Positions 51,101 to 57,100 of a DNA stretch of 64,000 nt are shown one piece after another. The notes under the pieces were generated by a model. That model was not told the DNA's origin. It made no database searches and was given only the letters and a program-made list of their open reading frames with translations. Position numbers and translations under genes: made by a program. The stretch spans positions 38,816,601 to 38,880,600 of the forward strand of contig OX365948.1 of NCBI GenBank assembly GCA_947247005.1. Reading direction: 5' to 3'. Positions within the stretch are counted from its first letter, which is position 1; every line of letters starts with the position of its first letter. This DNA is from Spisula solida (lineage: Eukaryota > Mollusca > Bivalvia > Venerida > Mactridae).

Positions 51101-54100
51101 CTGGGTCATTTGGGGTCAAAAACTAGGTCACTAGGTCAAATCAAAGAAAAATCTTGTTAACACTCGAGAGGTCACATTTTTTACATAATCTTTATGAAAC
51201 TTGGTCACAATGTTAGTCTCTATGAAATCTAGGCCAAGTCTGTAACTGGGTCATTTGGGGTCAAAAACTAGGTCAACAGGTCAAATCAAAGAAAAATCTT
51301 GTTAACACTCTAGAGGTCACATGTTTTTATAATCTTAATGAAACTTGGCCACAGTGTGTATCTCTATAAACTCTAGGTCAAGTTTGCAACTGGGTCATCT
51401 ATGATCACAAACTAGGTCACCAGGTCACAACTCACATTGAAGAAAACCTTGTTATCACTCTAGAGGTCACGTGTTTTGCCTAATCTTCATGAAACTTGGT
51501 CACAATGTTTGTCTCTATAAAATCTAGGTCAAGGTCGTAACTGGGTCATCTGGGTCCATAAACTACGTCACCAGATCATATCAAAGAAAAACCTTGACAT
51601 TTTTTACCTCATCTTTATAAATCTGGACACAAAGGGTGTATTTGTTAAATCTACATCAAATATTAAGGTCATATCATAAAAAATACTGATTCTGCATAAA
51701 CTGCTAGTCATCAGGTGAGCGCTTTAGGGCCACATGGCCCTCTTGTTTTTAGTATGAAATTGCATGGATATGTAGCAATTACTCGTTTCAAAGTACAGCT
51801 GACTTCATCCCTTATAGGCGTTTTGTATATTGTGTACTTTACAATAGGCCTGAAAGTGGTGAAAAGTTTCCATTGTCTACATTACATAAAGGGTTTCATG
51901 TGCTTCCTCCCCTAAAACTTGACATATATTTGTTATACCCCCGCACAACGAGTTGTAAGTGGGGTATACTGGATTCAGCTTGTCCGTCCGTCTGTCTGCC
52001 TGTCTGTCTGTCCGTAGACGCATTCTTGTTGACACAACTTTTCCTACAGTTTTGGCAGGATTTCGCTTCAACCTTCACAGATGAACAACCTCAACATATA
52101 GATGTGCATGAAGAAAGGAATTTGCGCTGCGATGAATTTTGGCAGAATTATGGCCCTTTGCCGGCGGGGGTATATTAGTCTGCCGAATGGCGACAGCTCT
52201 AGTTGAATGTGAAGTCATCTTTGATATGTAAATTGTCTGAAAGATTGGCACACATCCCAAAATATGTTAGTCTGACGTACGTACATTTCTGGCAACATCT
52301 GGTTCAGACTGCCAAATGTTCATCCAAAAAAGCCTGACATCTTTTGGTGTTTTGTCTGTTTATGTCGGTGTCAGTCAGGTTTTTGAAATATTTGTGAAGT
52401 CTGAACTGCATGTAATATTACTTTTCTCTAATTTTTGTTAATGATTGATCTAGATTTTATAGATAATATTTTAATTGACAATGAGTTTTAAAATAGTTTC
52501 ACTGATATTAACTGTTTTAACACACTATTCTAGTGAGTGACAATGTAATACACAAGTTATAGTAGTTGATAGCATTACGATCATTGTATTTTGTTAATTG
52601 AATTTAAGTTAAATGCAAATTTTACCAACTGATATGTATTTTCAACTTACTGCTACTGTTCATATTGAAAAATGTTGTGGATTATTTGTTCTGCCTCTTT
52701 TGCAACAATAATGATAGAATTAATGCAGATTCTCTGCCCTGAGTTTTCTCCCCTTTCTTGTTTCGAACTTTGGGGATGGAGCCAGGTTAAGCTCAGGTAA
52801 TTTCACATATTTGGTAATTTGTGGAACTAATTTTATAGATGAAGTATTCATTTTTTTGGAAAAAAACTGCATTATTTCAAAAATATTTTCTGCATAAGAC
52901 GACTTAAAACATAATCTATTATATAAGAAAGAAAGTCTTGTAAGTATAAGGAAAGGGGGAGAACTCATAGAAAAATTATCCCCTATGGTTGGAGCTCAGT
53001 ACTGTTAAAAAATCACTACTTTTTGTTTTCATTCAAGTAGGGGAGACAACCAGTTTTAAATACTGGAACTGCATCTAGGGGAACAACTAGTCTGGTTCCC
53101 GATCTTTACAATCTACGCAGTAAAGGTCTGGTGTCATCTAAATAAGATGGCGGCCCATGGTACGATTCAAAATGGCGGAAGCATAGTGTTGTATAGAGTA
53201 AAATAATTATTTTTACAAATACATAATGTTATGTTGGTGTCGTTTCCACAAAACTTTGTATTGAGATAAAATAAAATGTGATCATCATGGGACATAGTTA
53301 TTATTGGTATGACACCACTGATATTCACTAAAAATCGTTAATAAAAATAATAAAAAAACCTTTATAGCAATGCACATAGTATATATAAATTACAAATAAT
53401 ACTGTGTGCCAGTTTAGCTCAATCGGTTGAGCGTCTGCCTAGTAAACACGATACTTTTGGTTCGAGCCCTGTAATGGCTGTGTTTTACTAGTACATTGTA
53501 TATAGCATTTTATGACCTTCAGTTGTTTTGCTCTATTCCCGTTGTCAAAACATTTTATTGCAGTGTCATATTTCTTAAAACACACGTTAAAAATATAAAT
53601 AAATATAAATTCATGGCAATTAATTAGTTTTTGGAAAAAAGTAAGCGGTCCATGCAGGATTTGAACCTGTACCCTTGTGACTACTAGCCGAACGTTCTAC
53701 CGATTGAGCTAAGCGGACAATCGATAAATTTGTATTTGATTTGCACTATATATTTGCTGCTACAAAATATTTTCATAATTTAATTTACGTTATTTAGTAC
53801 ATACTAGTGGTGTCGTTTTGATGAAACCTGTGTAGCTGGAAAGGTGATGCATTTTTGAAGTGATATACGAAGTCTAATCGAAACGACACCAAAAGAACAT
53901 ACGTTTTGGGTAGATTATTTAAAAATGCCTATATAAACTAGTGTACACCCGCCATCTTGTTTTACTAGTAGTAGAATCCATTTTAATTGGATGATGCCGG
54001 ACCTAATCTAATGGAATGTAAGATTGGGGAATGGGAACCAGACTAGGGGAACAACCAGATACTAACTGAACTGTTTATTGTAGATAGTTATGTTGTTATA

Positions 54101-57100
54101 TTTTGTTAAAAAGAATTGCTATGTTCATATTGAAGTTGATATTCTTTTCTTTTGGAAAGAGTCGCTGCTTTCTATTCTGATTAATTTTTTATGTTCATTG
54201 TTTTTGTAGAGCTAAATTACTGGTTAGATTATGGTATCTGTATGTAAGGGTTCTGCTGCTTTGATACATTTATTTCATACTTAGTTATTATTTTAATGGT
54301 GTTTGTTATAGGCTGTTTATTACAATATGTATCATCTCTGCTTATATTTACTTGAGGAAGACAATAGGCCTTTTCGACTGCGCTGTTTCGTGGAGCAGGT
54401 TACAGTCTGGTTCCCGTTCTAATTTTACTGTTGTATTACTGTAGTAGTGCTGTAATTGTGGAGATGGGAACCAGGCTAAAACTTGCTTCACGAAACAGCC
54501 CATTCGAAAAGGCCTAATGTGTATCATGTAAACAGTCCTACTGGTCAATTCTTTGTAGCATGTGTTTTCATTGGCTGACCATCAAAAAAACATTTAAATG
54601 TCAATATTCTCATGAAGGTGTGAGGGTGTTATACTTTAATTCAGGGAGTTTCAACTATAACACATTTTGTAGATTAATTATTTTGGTGTATTCACTGGAT
54701 CGTCACTGACAAACTTTGCTTTGAATCATATTTTCTCTATATTAATAACGTCTACATGTACAACACAATTGATTAATGCTTATAAATTTACTGAATAACC
54801 TGATACAAGCATTTGTTTTTAAAAAAATCTATTCCTGATGAAAGAAATTATTATATTTCTCACGTTAACTTTTCAAGACTATACTCTTATTCCTATACAT
54901 GCACTAAAATGCATTAAGAAATTTATTTGTATTGCACTTGTGAAAATTGGGTAAAAACAATGGTTATATTCTGGCAGAATCCCTAATAAATATATCACTA
55001 TCTATGTTTCTATATGTGTCATTTCTTGGATAATCAGGAATACTGTATGTTGGTGCATTTTAGTTGCTTAAACACAAAACAATCTGCATAGTTGAGCCAA
55101 GAAAGTCAAAATCATGGCCCAAGTAGATTAAAGTCGGTCAGTGAGGAACAGGGTTCTTATTATGATACATTGCTTCTGTGTTCAATTGTACCGTTTTCAC
55201 TGCAAACCAATGTAACTCTTGGATGGACTCATGTGAAAACATTACAATTCTCCGACAGAACTGAGAAGTGGTGTGTTCGGATAAGTACTGTGTGTACCAC
55301 ATACATGAAGTATGGATGGGCCAGTATTGGAAATCCACCATAATCAATAAGTATAAAATTCTACCTTTATTATGTCCAGTTATTTTTCACTTGCCATTCA
55401 GTTTCCAAATGTTTACCTACACAATTAGATACCACATGAAAATGGACTACAGAGTTTCAGCTCCAGATTACACACATACATAAAATCATAAATATTTTTG
55501 GGTGACTTATATTCATTGATTGTGTAGTTGAGCTTGATCTATAATGAAATTAAATCCCCACCGATTTTCATTGTACGAAATAAGTAACTAGTATTTTCCT
55601 TTCTAATTATGTTTTCATATGAACAAAAAATTTACGAGTCTACGAAAGTGCTATGTTTTGTAAAATTCACAAAATTTAAGAGCTACGAAAACTTATGATT
55701 TTGCTGTATGCTTATTGAATTATTTGAATTATGTATTGTTGTAAATATTGTCATTGTATAAACTTGTACATATATATATCTATTGTTATTGTGGACTATA
55801 ATGAAAATTGGTTTGCCAATTATGTTTTCTACAGAAAATAAAGACATTATTATTATTATTGAGAAATGAACTGTTTATATTACAGATGTGGAAGCTGCTG
55901 GTGACTATTACAATGTTGAAGGTGGTGTAGGGAGTCGAATAGCTCAACAACTACAAAAAGGCGACAAAATCAGAATTGGTATCAATGGTAATGTCCAGTC
56001 TCAGGACCTTAAAGTGAAGAAATGGTTCAAAGAAGACAGCTTTGTGTATGTATTTCATTCATTTTTTAACTCACTTGTCGGTGATATGATGAGCTTTTGT
56101 GATCTCTATGTTCGTTGTCTGACTGTTAGTGAACAAACTAGTGGTCACAATTTCAGTCTAATCTTGATGAAACTTGGTCGCAATGATTATCTCTATCAAA
56201 ACTTGGTCACGCTTGATATTGTGTCATCTGAGGTCAAAACTAGGTCACAATGTCAATCACAGAAAAACCTTGTGAACACATTAGAGGTCACAATTTTAAT
56301 TTTGAAACAATGAAAGATTTCGACTATATCTGTTTATATAATTACGATTCTAGATAACTTAAATTTGTAAATTTTCCTTACAGAAATCCTGGCATGAATG
56401 ATAATGAAGAAGGTAAAGAAAATATGGCAAGAAATGATAATATGATCATACCACTGTCATGGGATGACCAGGTACAAGCTTCTGAAGCCAAGGTCCTCAC
56501 ACCACGTGGTCCACCAGCAGATAAAGCTAACTATGTAAGTATTATGTACCAGGGGCTAGTTTCATAGACATATCTTACTAGGGGCCCGTTTCATAGACCT
56601 ATCTTACTAGGGGCCCGTTTCATAGACCTATCTTACCAGGGGCCCGTTTCATAGACCTATCTTACTAGGGGCCCGTTTCATAGACCTATCTTACCAGGGG
56701 CCCGTTTCATAGACCTATCTTACTAGGGGCCCGTTTCATAGACCTATCTTACTAGGGGCCCGTTTCATAGACCTATCTTACTAGGGGCTAGTTTCATAGA
56801 CATATCTTACTAGGGGCTAGTTTCATAGACCTATCTTACTAGGGGCCCGTTTCATAGACCTATCTTACTAGGGGCCCGTTTCATAGACCTATCTTACTAG
56901 GGGCCCGTTTCATAGACCTATCTTACTAGGGGCTAGTTTCATAGACATATCTTACTAGGGGCTAGTTTCATAGACCTATCTTACTAGGGGCCCGTTTCAT
57001 AGACCTATCTTACTAGGGGCCCGTTTCATAGACCTATCTTACTAGGGGCTAGTTTCATAGACATATCTTACTAGGGGCTAGTTTCATAGACCTATCTTAC

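Larger units (their letters stand above)
53234..53892. repeat. Internal inverted repeat of the 958-bp element
   Basis: TTGGTGTCGTTTC (53234-53246) and GAAACGACACCAA (53880-53892) are exact inverted copies. A second pair, GACACCACTG near 53310 and AGTGGTGTCG near 53806, lies about 80 bases inside, so each end is itself foldable. It may be a nested element or a compound terminus. No target duplication found. Confidence 0.6.
53088..54045. mobile_element. 958-bp inverted-repeat transposon with 10-bp target duplication
   Basis: Ends TAGTCTGGTTCCC and GGGAACCAGACTA, flanked on both sides by GGGGAACAAC (53078-53087 and 54046-54055). AAGATGGCGG-like sequence recurs inverted about 60-90 bases in from each end. 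A duplication of 9-10 bp is typical of Mutator-like elements. No transposase is visible. It carries a second inverted structure (53234-53892) and two tRNA-like sequences. Confidence 0.85.

Noticed and set aside
53405..53719. Functional tRNA genes
   Set aside because: D arms and B-boxes are visible, but the anticodon stems do not pair and both lie inside a transposon. Kept only as tRNA-like sequences.
55092..55343. Candidate extra exon starting SQESQNHGPSRLKSV
   Set aside because: It needs phase 0 entry while exon 6 leaves phase 1. In the required phase it hits a stop within a dozen codons, and there is no good donor.
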